Of a stretch of 64,000 bases of DNA, positions 8,244 through 16,794 are shown piece by piece; the stretch's first letter is position 1; each line of letters begins with the position of its first letter. The notes beneath the pieces were generated by a model. The model did not search any database. It worked only from the letters and a program-made list of their open reading frames with translations, and was not told the DNA's origin. This stretch comes from Schaalia sp. ORNL0103 (lineage in GTDB: Bacteria > Actinomycetota > Actinomycetes > Actinomycetales > Actinomycetaceae): NCBI RefSeq assembly GCF_019429565.1, contig NZ_JAHXSA010000003.1, positions 62,001-126,000 on the forward strand, written 5' to 3'. A program made the translations under genes and the position numbers.

Positions 8244-9605
8244 ATGGCATCGAAAACATCACGAGGAGTGGCGCTGATTCCGCTCACGATCACGTACGGC
8301 GTTGACCGTAGTGACGTGACGCTTCCGCAGTCGATCCCCCTGGTGGAGCTGCTCCCTGGAATGGTTGAAACGGTGGGCGCTTTCACTGATCAGCCAACGA
8401 ATGACGGCTTCGCGGTGCGTACGGCCTCGGGCCGTCTGCTCGACCAATCCAAGTCTCTGTCCGCGCAGGGGGTGCGCGCCGGTGCGGCGCTCACCCTCGA
8501 GCCTCTGGGTGAGGGCGCTGCCGATATGGTCTATGACGACCTCACCGAAGCGGTCGGTCAAGTCGTCGAAAGAGTGTCCACTCCTTGGACACGTGACGAT
8601 GCTCGCACTCTTGCTGCGCTCTCCGCGGCGGGCCTCGTCTTCGTCGCAGCCCTCCTCCTGGCCACCACTCCTCCGGACGCCCTCACCGCCCTCGATTCTT
8701 ATTCCGTCACGAGGTACAACGTTATTGCCGGCGCAATCGGCATCGTCGCGGCGCTGCTCGTGACTGCGACGTCCGCTGTGATGACCCGGAAGTACCCGCA
8801 GGCAAGCGGTATCGCGCTGGCACACACCGTCCCCTTCCTGACGGCCGCATCGGCTCTGCGCCTGAGCCAGAGCCACTGGGACACCGCCGGCTGGGGGTGG
8901 ACCGGCCTCGGCCTCCTGATCGGCTCCCTCGCCGTTCTCGCGCTGCCCAAGCGGTACCGAATCTCTATCGCGGCCCCTCTCGTCGTCGGTACGGTTTTGG
9001 CCGCCACCGGCCTCCTGGTTCGGCTCGGTCAGCTCTCTCAGGCGGGCATCTCCGCCATCCTCTTCGCCCTCGTGATTGTGCTTCTCCAGGTCGCGCCCTG
9101 GATCGCGCTGGCCCACATCCCCGTGCGCATCCTGGATGCGGACACGACTGAGCAGATTCCCGCGAAGGGCATCACCGACCAGGTCAGCACCTCCTTCGTG
9201 TTCGTCGTCGCCCTGCGCGCCGGCGGGGCAATCGCCGCTCTCTTCCTGGCTGTCGCCCTGATGACGGCACCCGAAACGCGGTCGATCTCCCTGCCGCTGA
9301 CCCTCATCGTGCTCGGTGCGGTCTCCCTCGTTCTCCAGACGCGTTCCATCCGTGCTCGCGTCGAGGTGCTTCTCGGTGCTCTCACCGGCCTCATTGTGAT
9401 CCTCGTCGCCACCGTACTCGGCGCCTACGCGGACCCGAGGACCATGCCGTGGCTGACGCTGTCGGCGATCGCGACCGCCCTCGTCCTCGTCATCACGAAC
9501 GTCGTCGGGCCTCGTGCACGCCCGCACCTGACGCGCATCGCCGACACGATCTCCGTGCTGTCGCTGTTTGTCCTGCTTCCCCTGGCCGTCTACCTGTGGA
9601 GCTGA
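8244..9605 (+). CDS. eccD: EccD-type T7SS membrane protein (second copy)
   Basis: The 453-residue protein again has an N-terminal ubiquitin/YukD-like domain (about residues 8-90) followed by about eleven hydrophobic segments to the end, so it is a second EccD. By eye it is clearly diverged from the first copy (4325-5761) although the layout is the same. GGGAGGA lies just before ATG 8244. It heads an operon with eccB three bases downstream and three subtilases. In characterised ESX membrane complexes two EccD chains sit in each protomer. Having two divergent paralogues here raises the possibility of an EccD heterodimer; that step is inference. Confidence 0.85.
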   Translation: MASKTSRGVALIPLTITYGVDRSDVTLPQSIPLVELLPGMVETVGAFTDQPTNDGFAVRTASGRLLDQSKSLSAQGVRAGAALTLEPLGEGAADMVYDDLTEAVGQVVERVSTPWTRDDARTLAALSAAGLVFVAALLLATTPPDALTALDSYSVTRYNVIAGAIGIVAALLVTATSAVMTRKYPQASGIALAHTVPFLTAASALRLSQSHWDTAGWGWTGLGLLIGSLAVLALPKRYRISIAAPLVVGTVLAATGLLVRLGQLSQAGISAILFALVIVLLQVAPWIALAHIPVRILDADTTEQIPAKGITDQVSTSFVFVVALRAGGAIAALFLAVALMTAPETRSISLPLTLIVLGAVSLVLQTRSIRARVEVLLGALTGLIVILVATVLGAYADPRTMPWLTLSAIATALVLVITNVVGPRARPHLTRIADTISVLSLFVLLPLAVYLWS

Positions 9606-9608
9606 ACC

Positions 9609-11063
9609 ATGCCGTCGAGTAAAGACATCCTCGAAGCCCAGCGCTTTAATCGAAACCGCCTGATCACGGCCTTCACCTCCGGCACACCCGACGGGCGCGA
9701 GGTCGACACGCCCTCGCCCGTGCGCCCCCTTATTTTCGGGCTCGTGGTCGCCGTTATTCTCAGCGTGGTGGGAATCGGCATGCGCGTTTTTGCGCCGAAC
9801 CCGAAACTCGGGGAGGCGCAGTATCAGCTGATCGACGTCAAGGGGACGGGTGCCCGCTATTTCTGGGCAAACGGCGTCCTCCATCCCATCGCGAACGTGA
9901 CCACCGCTAGGCTCCTCAGCCCCGAATCGAAGCTGACGACCATCCAGGCATCAGCGTCGTCACTCGAGAACATTCCGCGCGGCGCCCAGATCGGACTGCC
10001 CGACGTCCCCGATGACGTGCCAGTACCCGACATGCTGAGTAAGCAGTGGCTTTCCTGCGACATGGAGTCCGGCTACCATACGTGGATCGCCAAGGAACTG
10101 CCTGCGGCGAATTTTCCGGTGAAGCAGGCGACATCCGCGCTCGTTCAGGCGACCGGCAGCGGAGACAAGTACTTCGTCGATCGGGAAAAAGGCAAGAAGT
10201 ACTACATTGACTCCAGCGTGAGCCGCCTGGGTGACTGGGCACTGTCCTTCCAGAACCTCACCAGCTACCCGATCACCGTCGAACCCGAGTGGCTTGACCT
10301 CTTCCCCTCGGGCACGCCTCTGCGCCCCTGGAGCTACAACGACATCGAAAACGCTGGGCAGCCGGCCGCGAACTTGCCCGGCGACCTGAAGAACGAGGGC
10401 ATCACCATCGGAATGGTCCTCGACCAGGTCGACTCCACCGGTCAGGTCAAGAACTCCTACCTGGTGATCGACGACTCGAATCTGGTGGTCTTCAACTCGA
10501 CTGCGGCGCGCCTGTATCAGGACGCCCCGCCCTCGAAGAAGTTCCCCACCGAGATGTTCAAGTACGTCGAGCCCGTCCGAGCCGTCTTCGTCGGTGACGA
10601 TTGGCCTGACGTCAAGGACTTTGAATCGCCCGAGTGGTTTGATGAGAGCCGCGACGCGTCCAGCCGGACGGTCCTGTGCGCCGCGATGGACACCACTGAT
10701 CGCGCTAATCCGACGTTCGACCTGGTCACCATGCCTGAGAAGCGCGCGATCGAAGCGTCCTACGACGCGGAATCTCTGCAGTCCCCGAAGGGGCCGTCCA
10801 CGACGCGTAACGTCACTGTCGCGGGCGGATCTGGCGCCCTCCTCGCCCTCACGTCGGGCGGTGGCGGCGAGGCAGCGTCCTACGTCTTCATCTCCGATAT
10901 GGGCTTCCGCCACTCCCTCGGCGATGTCCCCTCCGTCTCCATGAATGCCCTCGGGTGGCAGGCATCCGAGGCTGCGTCGGTCCCGCGCGCGTGGGGCGAG
11001 CTCATCCCGCCGGGTTCCGAGATGTCTCCGAAGGCCGCCGCCACCTCAGTGGGGCTCAAGTGA
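9609..11063 (+). CDS. eccB: EccB-type T7SS core component
   Basis: The 484-residue protein has a short cytoplasmic N-terminus (about 1-38), one membrane segment (about 39-60, PLIFGLVVAVILSVVGIGM) and a large periplasmic-side domain. The phrases RYFWANGVLHPIANVTTARLL and IPRGAQIGLPDVPDDVP are characteristic of EccB. EccB forms the extracytoplasmic part of the ESX membrane complex together with EccC, EccD and the mycosin. It starts three bases after the eccD2 stop with GGAG inside the end of eccD2. Its own stop overlaps the mycosin start by four bases. The assignment is confident. Confidence 0.93.
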   Translation: MPSSKDILEAQRFNRNRLITAFTSGTPDGREVDTPSPVRPLIFGLVVAVILSVVGIGMRVFAPNPKLGEAQYQLIDVKGTGARYFWANGVLHPIANVTTARLLSPESKLTTIQASASSLENIPRGAQIGLPDVPDDVPVPDMLSKQWLSCDMESGYHTWIAKELPAANFPVKQATSALVQATGSGDKYFVDREKGKKYYIDSSVSRLGDWALSFQNLTSYPITVEPEWLDLFPSGTPLRPWSYNDIENAGQPAANLPGDLKNEGITIGMVLDQVDSTGQVKNSYLVIDDSNLVVFNSTAARLYQDAPPSKKFPTEMFKYVEPVRAVFVGDDWPDVKDFESPEWFDESRDASSRTVLCAAMDTTDRANPTFDLVTMPEKRAIEASYDAESLQSPKGPSTTRNVTVAGGSGALLALTSGGGGEAASYVFISDMGFRHSLGDVPSVSMNALGWQASEAASVPRAWGELIPPGSEMSPKAAATSVGLK

Positions 11064-12478
11064 GCGCCCACCGCACGCGTTCCCGGTCCCTGGGCCGAGG
11101 CCTCGTCGGGGCCTCGCTGATCGCAGGACTCGTGCTCGCTCCTATCGCTGCGCCCGTCGTCGCGCCTGATGACTCCGGTGCGTTCGGTCCCGGCGTCGCC
11201 CACGCGGACCCGGTACCGACGCCGAGCGTGCGTCCGACTCCGACGGCGACTCCCTCGTCGTCGGCGACGACGCCCGCCAGCGATTCCGAGGGCGGCGAAT
11301 GCTCGCAAAACTCGCCCTCGTACATCAAGCAAACACCCGCCATCTTCGACGCCGTCGGAGTGCGTCGCGCCTGGGAGGTCTCGCGAGGCCGTGGCGTCAC
11401 GGTCGCGATCGTCGACTCGGGCGTCGCCGCAGGCAATCAGCACTTTCAGGGCCCGGACGGGCCCGTCGTGCTGCCCGGCATCGACCTGAGCGGTGAAAAC
11501 ACCGACGGGCGCGTCGACGTCGGCGAACACGGCACCGCCATCGCCGGTGCGATCGCCGCGCAGGAGCTGCCCAAGGAGATGGGATCTGGCCTCGTCGGCG
11601 TCGCCCCCGAGGCGAAGATCCTCCCGGTGCGCGTTGACAGCGGGCTTCAGGACAATCGCCCGCACAAGGAAGGCGAAGAGACCTTCATGTCGAAGGTGGG
11701 CCGCGGGATCCAGTGGGCCGCCGACCATGGCGCGCAGATCATCGTCGTCGCACAGTCTGCTCCCGAGGGGGACCCCCAGCTGGAGGCAGCCGTCAACGCC
11801 GTGCGAGGCAGGGCCCTCGTCGTGGCCTCGACCGGCAACGTGTACCAGGGGCAGGAAGCGAATCAGGTCGTCTACCCGGCCGCCTACCCGGGCGTGCTCG
11901 GCGTGACCGCCTCGAATGCCGACGGATCGGCCTCGGACCAGCAGGTGCACGGCGCGCACGTCAAGCTCGCCGTGCCCGCCGGCGTCATCCTCACGACCTG
12001 GTTCGATCAGGCCGACTGCCTCGTCGGCGGATACGAGGGGGACCAGCCTCTGCCGTCCTCGTCCTACGCGACCGCATACGCGGGCGGCTTCGCGGCCCTC
12101 GTGGCCTCGGCCTACCCCGATGAGGGGCCCGACATGTGGAAATACCGGCTCGAAGTGACCGCCCTGCGCGGTACCCCCGATCAACGCACCGACGCCCTCG
12201 GATGGGGTATCGTCGCTCCCTTCGACGCCCTCACCTTCACCGATATCGGCACCAGGTTCGGGCCCGAACACCCTAACGCCGCGGAGCATCCCGCTCCCGC
12301 CCGACCGGCCGTGGCCTCGGCGGACTTGACCTCGCGCGATAACAACCTGACGATCCGCGCCTACATCGTGTCCGCGATCGCCGTCCTCGGGGCGTCGCTG
12401 ATCGGAGGCCTCGTGATCCTCTCCCACCTGCGCGGTAGGCCCGCCGTAGTCGAAGACTCAGAAGAGGACCTGTCGTGA
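11060..12478 (+). CDS. mycP: Membrane-anchored mycosin (MycP-like subtilisin protease)
   Basis: The 472-residue protein has a signal peptide (about 10-35), a Pro/Thr/Ser-rich stretch, a subtilase domain and a C-terminal membrane helix (about 438-460) with a short cytoplasmic tail, the mycosin layout. The triad is visible as Asp119 (VAIVDSG), His157 (EHGTAIAG) and Ser335. The serine motif is SSSYATAYAGG instead of the usual GTSxAxP form. GTG 11060 is chosen because it overlaps the eccB stop in GTGA and puts the signal peptide at the N-terminus. Mycosins stabilise the ESX complex and process some substrates. Two further subtilases follow directly, but this is the only one with a C-terminal anchor. 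Confidence 0.9.
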   Translation: MSAHRTRSRSLGRGLVGASLIAGLVLAPIAAPVVAPDDSGAFGPGVAHADPVPTPSVRPTPTATPSSSATTPASDSEGGECSQNSPSYIKQTPAIFDAVGVRRAWEVSRGRGVTVAIVDSGVAAGNQHFQGPDGPVVLPGIDLSGENTDGRVDVGEHGTAIAGAIAAQELPKEMGSGLVGVAPEAKILPVRVDSGLQDNRPHKEGEETFMSKVGRGIQWAADHGAQIIVVAQSAPEGDPQLEAAVNAVRGRALVVASTGNVYQGQEANQVVYPAAYPGVLGVTASNADGSASDQQVHGAHVKLAVPAGVILTTWFDQADCLVGGYEGDQPLPSSSYATAYAGGFAALVASAYPDEGPDMWKYRLEVTALRGTPDQRTDALGWGIVAPFDALTFTDIGTRFGPEHPNAAEHPAPARPAVASADLTSRDNNLTIRAYIVSAIAVLGASLIGGLVILSHLRGRPAVVEDSEEDLS

Positions 12479-13662
12479 CCACCTGGGTGTCGCGGCGCTG
12501 GGCGAAGAGCGTGGGCGTCCTCGCCAGCGCCCTCGCGCTCAGCCTCGGTGTGAGCCTCACCGCCGTTGCGCCGGCTTACGCCGCCGACCCACCGGTGACC
12601 GCTGACAAGCAGGACTACTACAAGTACTACAAGCTCAAGTCCATCCACGATCAGGGAATCACGGGCAAAGGCGTCACCATCGCGGTCCTGGATGGCGCGG
12701 TCAACCCGAACATTCCCGAACTCAGGGGCGCGAACATTCAGGATCGGATGCCCTGCGTCAAGGACTCAGCCCCCGAGAATATGGCGCATGGCACCACGGT
12801 CGCGCAGATCCTGGTCTCGCCCGAGTTTGGTGTGGCGCCGGACGCGACGCTCTACACCTATACACTCCCCCTTCATGGTGATGCGTCGAACTGCACGCTC
12901 TCCGGCTGGACGGGTGAAGCAGAGAACGACACGCCTCTCCTCATTGAGCAAGCGATCAACGACGGCGCCGACATCATCACGATCTCCAGTAACTTTGACG
13001 ATAATTCCATCGACCTTCGATGGGCGATGGCCAGAGCCATGGCCGCGGGCGTCATCGTCGTGGCCGCGATGGGCAACGAGACTACCGAGGACCCCGATGA
13101 TGCGCTGGCTATCTGGACGGGAATCTGCGGCATCGGAGCGACGCTGCATGACGGCAGCCTGACGGAGTACACGAACTGGGGCAGCGGGTTGCTGACGACC
13201 GCCCTGGGAACAGTCCTGACGCGCGACACGTCCACCGGTCGTGTCGAGGAGGCTGACGGAACGTCCTTTGCGACCCCGATTATCGCCGGCTTTTTGGCGC
13301 TCGGCTGGCAGCACTTCGACGAGGACGTGAGCGCAGGGCAGATGCTTCAAGCGCTGGCTGCAACGGGGAGAAGCGGAAACGAGTGGAACAAGTTCACCGG
13401 CTACGGCCCTGCCGACCCGATCGCGTTCCTCCGGTCAGACCCGTCGCAGTATACGGACGAAAATCCGTGCGTACCGCAGGACAACAGGTCTTTGCCTACG
13501 AGGGATGATGTCATCGACTACATGGACGGCGTCGTCAACCCCATTCTGATTCGTAATGATGATGTCTACGTCTACCGCGGCGTGAACGAAGAGGCTGCAC
13601 TCAGCCGCGAACACGGCTACCCGACCCACATCGGCACCAGCCCCCGGTACCACAGTCAGTGA
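12475..13662 (+). CDS. Secreted subtilisin-like protease, mycosin paralogue without anchor (copy 1)
   Basis: The 395-residue protein has a signal peptide (about 1-37, ending APAYA) and a subtilase domain with Asp73 (AVLDG), His105 (AHGTTVAQ) and Ser264 (DGTSFATP), so it should be active. It starts at GTG 12475, overlapping the mycosin stop. It lacks the C-terminal membrane helix. Instead it carries a tail of about 70 residues with YTDENP, a DDVIDYMDGVVNP segment, YVYRG and an end of GTSPRYHSQ. The next gene has the same tail. The protein is probably exported and acts on surface or secreted T7SS proteins; that role is inferred from position. Confidence 0.85.
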   Translation: MTTWVSRRWAKSVGVLASALALSLGVSLTAVAPAYAADPPVTADKQDYYKYYKLKSIHDQGITGKGVTIAVLDGAVNPNIPELRGANIQDRMPCVKDSAPENMAHGTTVAQILVSPEFGVAPDATLYTYTLPLHGDASNCTLSGWTGEAENDTPLLIEQAINDGADIITISSNFDDNSIDLRWAMARAMAAGVIVVAAMGNETTEDPDDALAIWTGICGIGATLHDGSLTEYTNWGSGLLTTALGTVLTRDTSTGRVEEADGTSFATPIIAGFLALGWQHFDEDVSAGQMLQALAATGRSGNEWNKFTGYGPADPIAFLRSDPSQYTDENPCVPQDNRSLPTRDDVIDYMDGVVNPILIRNDDVYVYRGVNEEAALSREHGYPTHIGTSPRYHSQ

Positions 13663-13718
13663 CGGGCCTCGGCTTGCCCGAGTGCCTGATTGCCCGAACG
13701 AAAGGAACAGACAAGACG

Positions 13719-14924
13719 ATGCGATCGATCGGTCGGCCCCGAGGCCTGCGTGCCCTCTCCGTTCTGGCCTCGGCCTGCGCCCTGGCCCTGACGGCCGTGC
13801 TCTCGCCCGTCACCCCCGCTGCCCCTGCGGAGGCGGTGGATCGCAAGGTCACAGCGGCGGATGAGGCGTACTATTCGCGCTACAACCTTGCGTCCTTGCA
13901 TGCGCAGGGGAAGAGGGGGGATGGAGTCATCATCGCGCTCATTGATGGTCGCGTCGATACGTCGATTCCGGAGCTGCAAGGGGCTGATATTCAAGACAAG
14001 ACCCCGTGTCAGGTCACGCCCGATGCGGAGTCGAACGATCATGCGACATTTCTCGCTCAGCTTCTGGTCGCCCCGGACTTCGGAGTCGCTCCCGGTGCGA
14101 CACTCTACAGCTACGCCCAGGCGGGTTCGACGAGAGAAGCGGGCGGAGACTGCAACCTAGGGGCGCGTTCAACAGCCTATGCAGATCAATCCGTGCTTAT
14201 TGAACAGGCCTTGAATGACGGCGTGGACATCATCTCGATCTCTTCCAACTATGCGTCCAGGGACAGTGAATCATTGAAATGGGCAGTTGCACGCGCTGCC
14301 GTCGACGGCGTGCCAATTGTTGGTTCGATGGGTAATGACGGAGAGCGTAATCGCACGGATCGCGTGGGGGCGTGGGGTTCGGTTGTTGGTGTTGGGGCAC
14401 TTGAAACTGATGGGCGCTATGCGGACTACTCAAACTACGGTGATGGGGTCTCCATCGCCGCAGTGGGAGAGATGGCTGCGCGTCAGGCCAGCACCAATAA
14501 AATCGTGACAACAGCGGGTACTTCGAACTCTGCACCTTTGGTTGCGGGAGTGCTAGCCCTGGCGTGGTCCGACTTTGATGACGGAGTGACGGGGTATCAG
14601 ATTCTGCAGGCGCTGGTTGCGACCGCGAGCGGGTCGGGTGGCAAATGGAACGATCGGACCGGTTATGGTGAGGTCGATCCAGCGGCCCTGTTGGCGTCTG
14701 ATCCGTCGCGGTATCCAGACGAGAACCCCTTCGAAGAGAAGCAAGGTGATTCCGTCGTGACTCCGGATGACATCGATGATTACTACGATGGGCTCGTGAA
14801 CCCGAGCTCCGTTTATAACGACGACACGTATGTGTACCGGGGCCTCGATGAGCAGGTGGTGACTTCGGGCGCGTCCGGTTACCCGGCTCATCTCGGCACG
14901 AGCCCCCGGTACCACGCGCAGTGA
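13719..14924 (+). CDS. Secreted subtilisin-like protease, mycosin paralogue without anchor (copy 2)
   Basis: The 401-residue protein has a signal peptide (about 1-39) and a subtilase domain with Asp76 (ALIDG), His108 in a DHAT rather than HGT context, and Ser269 (AGTSNSAP). The start at ATG 13719 follows AAAGGAA and gives a proper signal peptide; an upstream GTG at 13659 would not. The C-terminal tail repeats that of the preceding gene (YPDENP, DDIDDYYDG, YVYRG, GTSPRYHAQ). The pair arose by tandem duplication and then diverged across the protease domain. The unusual His context may alter activity. It ends the eccD2 operon; a 134-base gap follows. Confidence 0.83.
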   Translation: MRSIGRPRGLRALSVLASACALALTAVLSPVTPAAPAEAVDRKVTAADEAYYSRYNLASLHAQGKRGDGVIIALIDGRVDTSIPELQGADIQDKTPCQVTPDAESNDHATFLAQLLVAPDFGVAPGATLYSYAQAGSTREAGGDCNLGARSTAYADQSVLIEQALNDGVDIISISSNYASRDSESLKWAVARAAVDGVPIVGSMGNDGERNRTDRVGAWGSVVGVGALETDGRYADYSNYGDGVSIAAVGEMAARQASTNKIVTTAGTSNSAPLVAGVLALAWSDFDDGVTGYQILQALVATASGSGGKWNDRTGYGEVDPAALLASDPSRYPDENPFEEKQGDSVVTPDDIDDYYDGLVNPSSVYNDDTYVYRGLDEQVVTSGASGYPAHLGTSPRYHAQ

Positions 14925-15058
14925 ATGATTCCCATGAGCGAGCAATCACTCGCAAATACTGAACGAATTGGCGACTTCCGGTCGCCACAGAGGCGGTCTT
15001 ACCGTCTCGGTACATGAAGTGGTGCACGTGCGCCAAGGAACTCAGTTAGGATAACCGT

Positions 15059-15454
15059 ATGGTAGAGACGATGGGGAGCACCCCCGAAGAAGTTAGGCAG
15101 ACTATCCGGGCTCAGATGGAAGCCGCTGAAAAGCGTGCCGAGAATGCCCGTGAACTCGTTGAGATTCTCAAGACAGCGAAGACGCGTGGCGTCGACGCTC
15201 AGGGCGACGTTGAGGTCGAAATCGACTCGGACGGTCGCCTCGTGAAGCTGTCGATCGATGATGACGCGCTCCAGGGAAGTGCGCGTGAACTCGAGGACTC
15301 GATCATGGAGGCCTACGCCGACGCTGGTCGCAACATGCGTGACTACATTCGCATGCAGACCACCCAGCGATTTGGCGAGGACGGCGGCTCGCTCGGCGGT
15401 TACCTCGAGACCATCTCCTCGAACCTCAACTCTCTCGGTACGGGGCAGCGATGA
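15059..15454 (+). CDS. YbaB/EbfC-like small protein of the T7SS locus
   Basis: The 131-residue protein has a long charged N-terminal helix (about 6-45), a short beta segment around VEVEIDSDGRLVKLSID and a C-terminal helix. That is the YbaB/EbfC fold order (helix, beta strands, helix). YbaB-like proteins such as EspL recur in mycobacterial ESX loci, where they stabilise or support secretion of neighbouring substrates. It is the first gene of a coupled trio: its stop overlaps the next start in ATGA. A DNA-binding or chaperone role is inferred. ATG 15059 has only a weak upstream site (TTAGGA). Confidence 0.7.
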   Translation: MVETMGSTPEEVRQTIRAQMEAAEKRAENARELVEILKTAKTRGVDAQGDVEVEIDSDGRLVKLSIDDDALQGSARELEDSIMEAYADAGRNMRDYIRMQTTQRFGEDGGSLGGYLETISSNLNSLGTGQR

Positions 15455-16794
15455 GCGCGGATCTTGGCGTCAATACAGAAATAATCCGTGATCATGCGAC
15501 CACGGTCAGTGACTGTGCGTCGACCCTCGACGAGAGCGTGGGCGTCGCCAACTCGACGCAGGGCCAGGTTAACGGCAACGCCTTCGGCCTGATCTGTTCC
15601 TTCTTCGTTCCCCCGGTCAACAAGCAGATCACGAACCTGACGAAGATGATCTCGGACTGCTCCGCAGCCGAGAAGCGTCTTGTCAACTGCCTGCTCCAGT
15701 GGGCGCAGGAGATGGACGATCTTGAGCAAGACATCGTTGGGGATCTGAACAAAATCCAAGACGGCGTGGGCACATTCACTAAGCCTATTGGCAACGGCGG
15801 CAACGGCGGAAATGGCGGTGACGGCGGTAACGGTGGAAATGGCGGTGACGGCGGTAACGGTGGTGCCGGTGGCGCCGGTGGTGCCGGTGGAGCTGGCGGT
15901 GCTGGTGGCGCTGGCGGCTACGGCGGCGGCGGAGGTGGCGGCGGCTACGGTGGTGGCGGCGGCTTCGGCGGCGGAGGCGGCACGGGTGGTGGCGGCGGCT
16001 TCGGCGGAGGTGGCGGCACCGGTGGTGGCGGCGGCTTCGGCGGAGGTGGCGGCCTGGGCGGCCTCAGCGGACAGTCCACAATGCCCTCCCTCTCAAACAA
16101 CCCCGGCCTCGGCGATGACTCCGCAAAGGACGGTAAGGACGGGCACGACGGTAAGGACGGGCACGACGGCAAGGATGGTAAGGAAGGCAAGGATGGCCAG
16201 TCCGGTAACTCCTTCGACAGCCTCCTCGGCGGCCACGACAAGCTCAACGCCGACGACGACGAACTGCGTCGCTTCCTCGAGAAGCAGCGCGACGACGAAA
16301 ACACCGATCTTGCCGAGTTCTACGAGCGCCAGAAGGAAGACCAGAACGAGGCGCTCGCGCGCTACGCTGACGCGCACCCCGGTGAGGACATCTCCGAGGT
16401 CAAGAGCCTCATCGAGTCCAACCAGCAGGAGCAGCAGGACGCGATGACGGACTTCCTGTCGCGCCAGCGCACCGAAGAAGAAACCCAGATCCGCCAGTAC
16501 GTGAAGGACAACCCGCAGGCAACGTCCCGCGAGTTCGACGCCTTCATGTCGAAGCAGCGCAACGACCAGCAGGCCAGCTACCGCAGCTTCGTCGAGGAGC
16601 AGGAGAAGGCTCAGTCCTCCCGTATCGAAGAGTTCTCGAAGGCTCACCCCGATACGAAGACGGACGACGTGCGTTCGCTCTTCGACCGGCAGGATGACCA
16701 CGGCGATAAGGACATCGAAACGTTCCTGTATCGTCAGCGCCAGGATGAAGAACGCACGCTGCGTCGCTTCCTGTTTGAAGGAGTTCAGAAGTGA
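15451..16794 (+). CDS. Putative T7SS substrate: WXG-like head, Gly-rich stretch, 15-residue helical repeats
   Basis: No single known family covers the 447-residue protein. Residues 1-112 form a helical domain resembling EspC/WXG-type heads (NTEIIRDHATTVSDCASTLD). Residues 114-207 are nearly all Gly with Ala, Asn, Asp, Tyr and Phe, reminiscent of PE_PGRS proteins. Residues 226-249 are collagen-like KDG/HDG repeats. Residues 275-447 hold twelve consecutive units of exactly 15 residues, each starting with an aromatic or aliphatic residue and often reading FLxxQR. There is no signal peptide, so export through the T7SS is the natural inference. The start overlaps the YbaB-like stop and the stop overlaps the next start (GTGA), so the three are translationally coupled. 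Confidence 0.75.
   Translation: MSADLGVNTEIIRDHATTVSDCASTLDESVGVANSTQGQVNGNAFGLICSFFVPPVNKQITNLTKMISDCSAAEKRLVNCLLQWAQEMDDLEQDIVGDLNKIQDGVGTFTKPIGNGGNGGNGGDGGNGGNGGDGGNGGAGGAGGAGGAGGAGGAGGYGGGGGGGGYGGGGGFGGGGGTGGGGGFGGGGGTGGGGGFGGGGGLGGLSGQSTMPSLSNNPGLGDDSAKDGKDGHDGKDGHDGKDGKEGKDGQSGNSFDSLLGGHDKLNADDDELRRFLEKQRDDENTDLAEFYERQKEDQNEALARYADAHPGEDISEVKSLIESNQQEQQDAMTDFLSRQRTEEETQIRQYVKDNPQATSREFDAFMSKQRNDQQASYRSFVEEQEKAQSSRIEEFSKAHPDTKTDDVRSLFDRQDDHGDKDIETFLYRQRQDEERTLRRFLFEGVQK
15793..16071 (+). repeat. Gly-rich low-complexity coding repeat
   Basis: About 93 codons of GGN/GGA/GGY/GGF units inside the 15451-16794 gene. The DNA is a run of GGC/GGT triplets with local 6-, 9- and 24-base periodicity, so slippage and length variation between strains are likely. 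Confidence 0.9.
16273..16794 (+). repeat. Twelve-unit, 15-residue helical repeat, organised as two 90-residue modules
   Basis: Units start at residues 275, 290, 305, 320, 335, 350, 365, 380, 395, 410, 425 and 440 with no phase slip; the twelfth is short (8 residues). Position 1 is F, Y or L in every unit and position 13 is hydrophobic. Units 1-6 and 7-12 correspond one to one: FLEKQR/FMSKQR, FYERQK/FVEEQE, DAHP/KAHP, LIESNQ/LFDRQD, FLSRQR/FLYRQR and YVKDNP/FLFEGV. This indicates duplication of a six-unit, 90-residue module. Recurrent HP and NP suggest fixed turns between helices. Confidence 0.85.
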
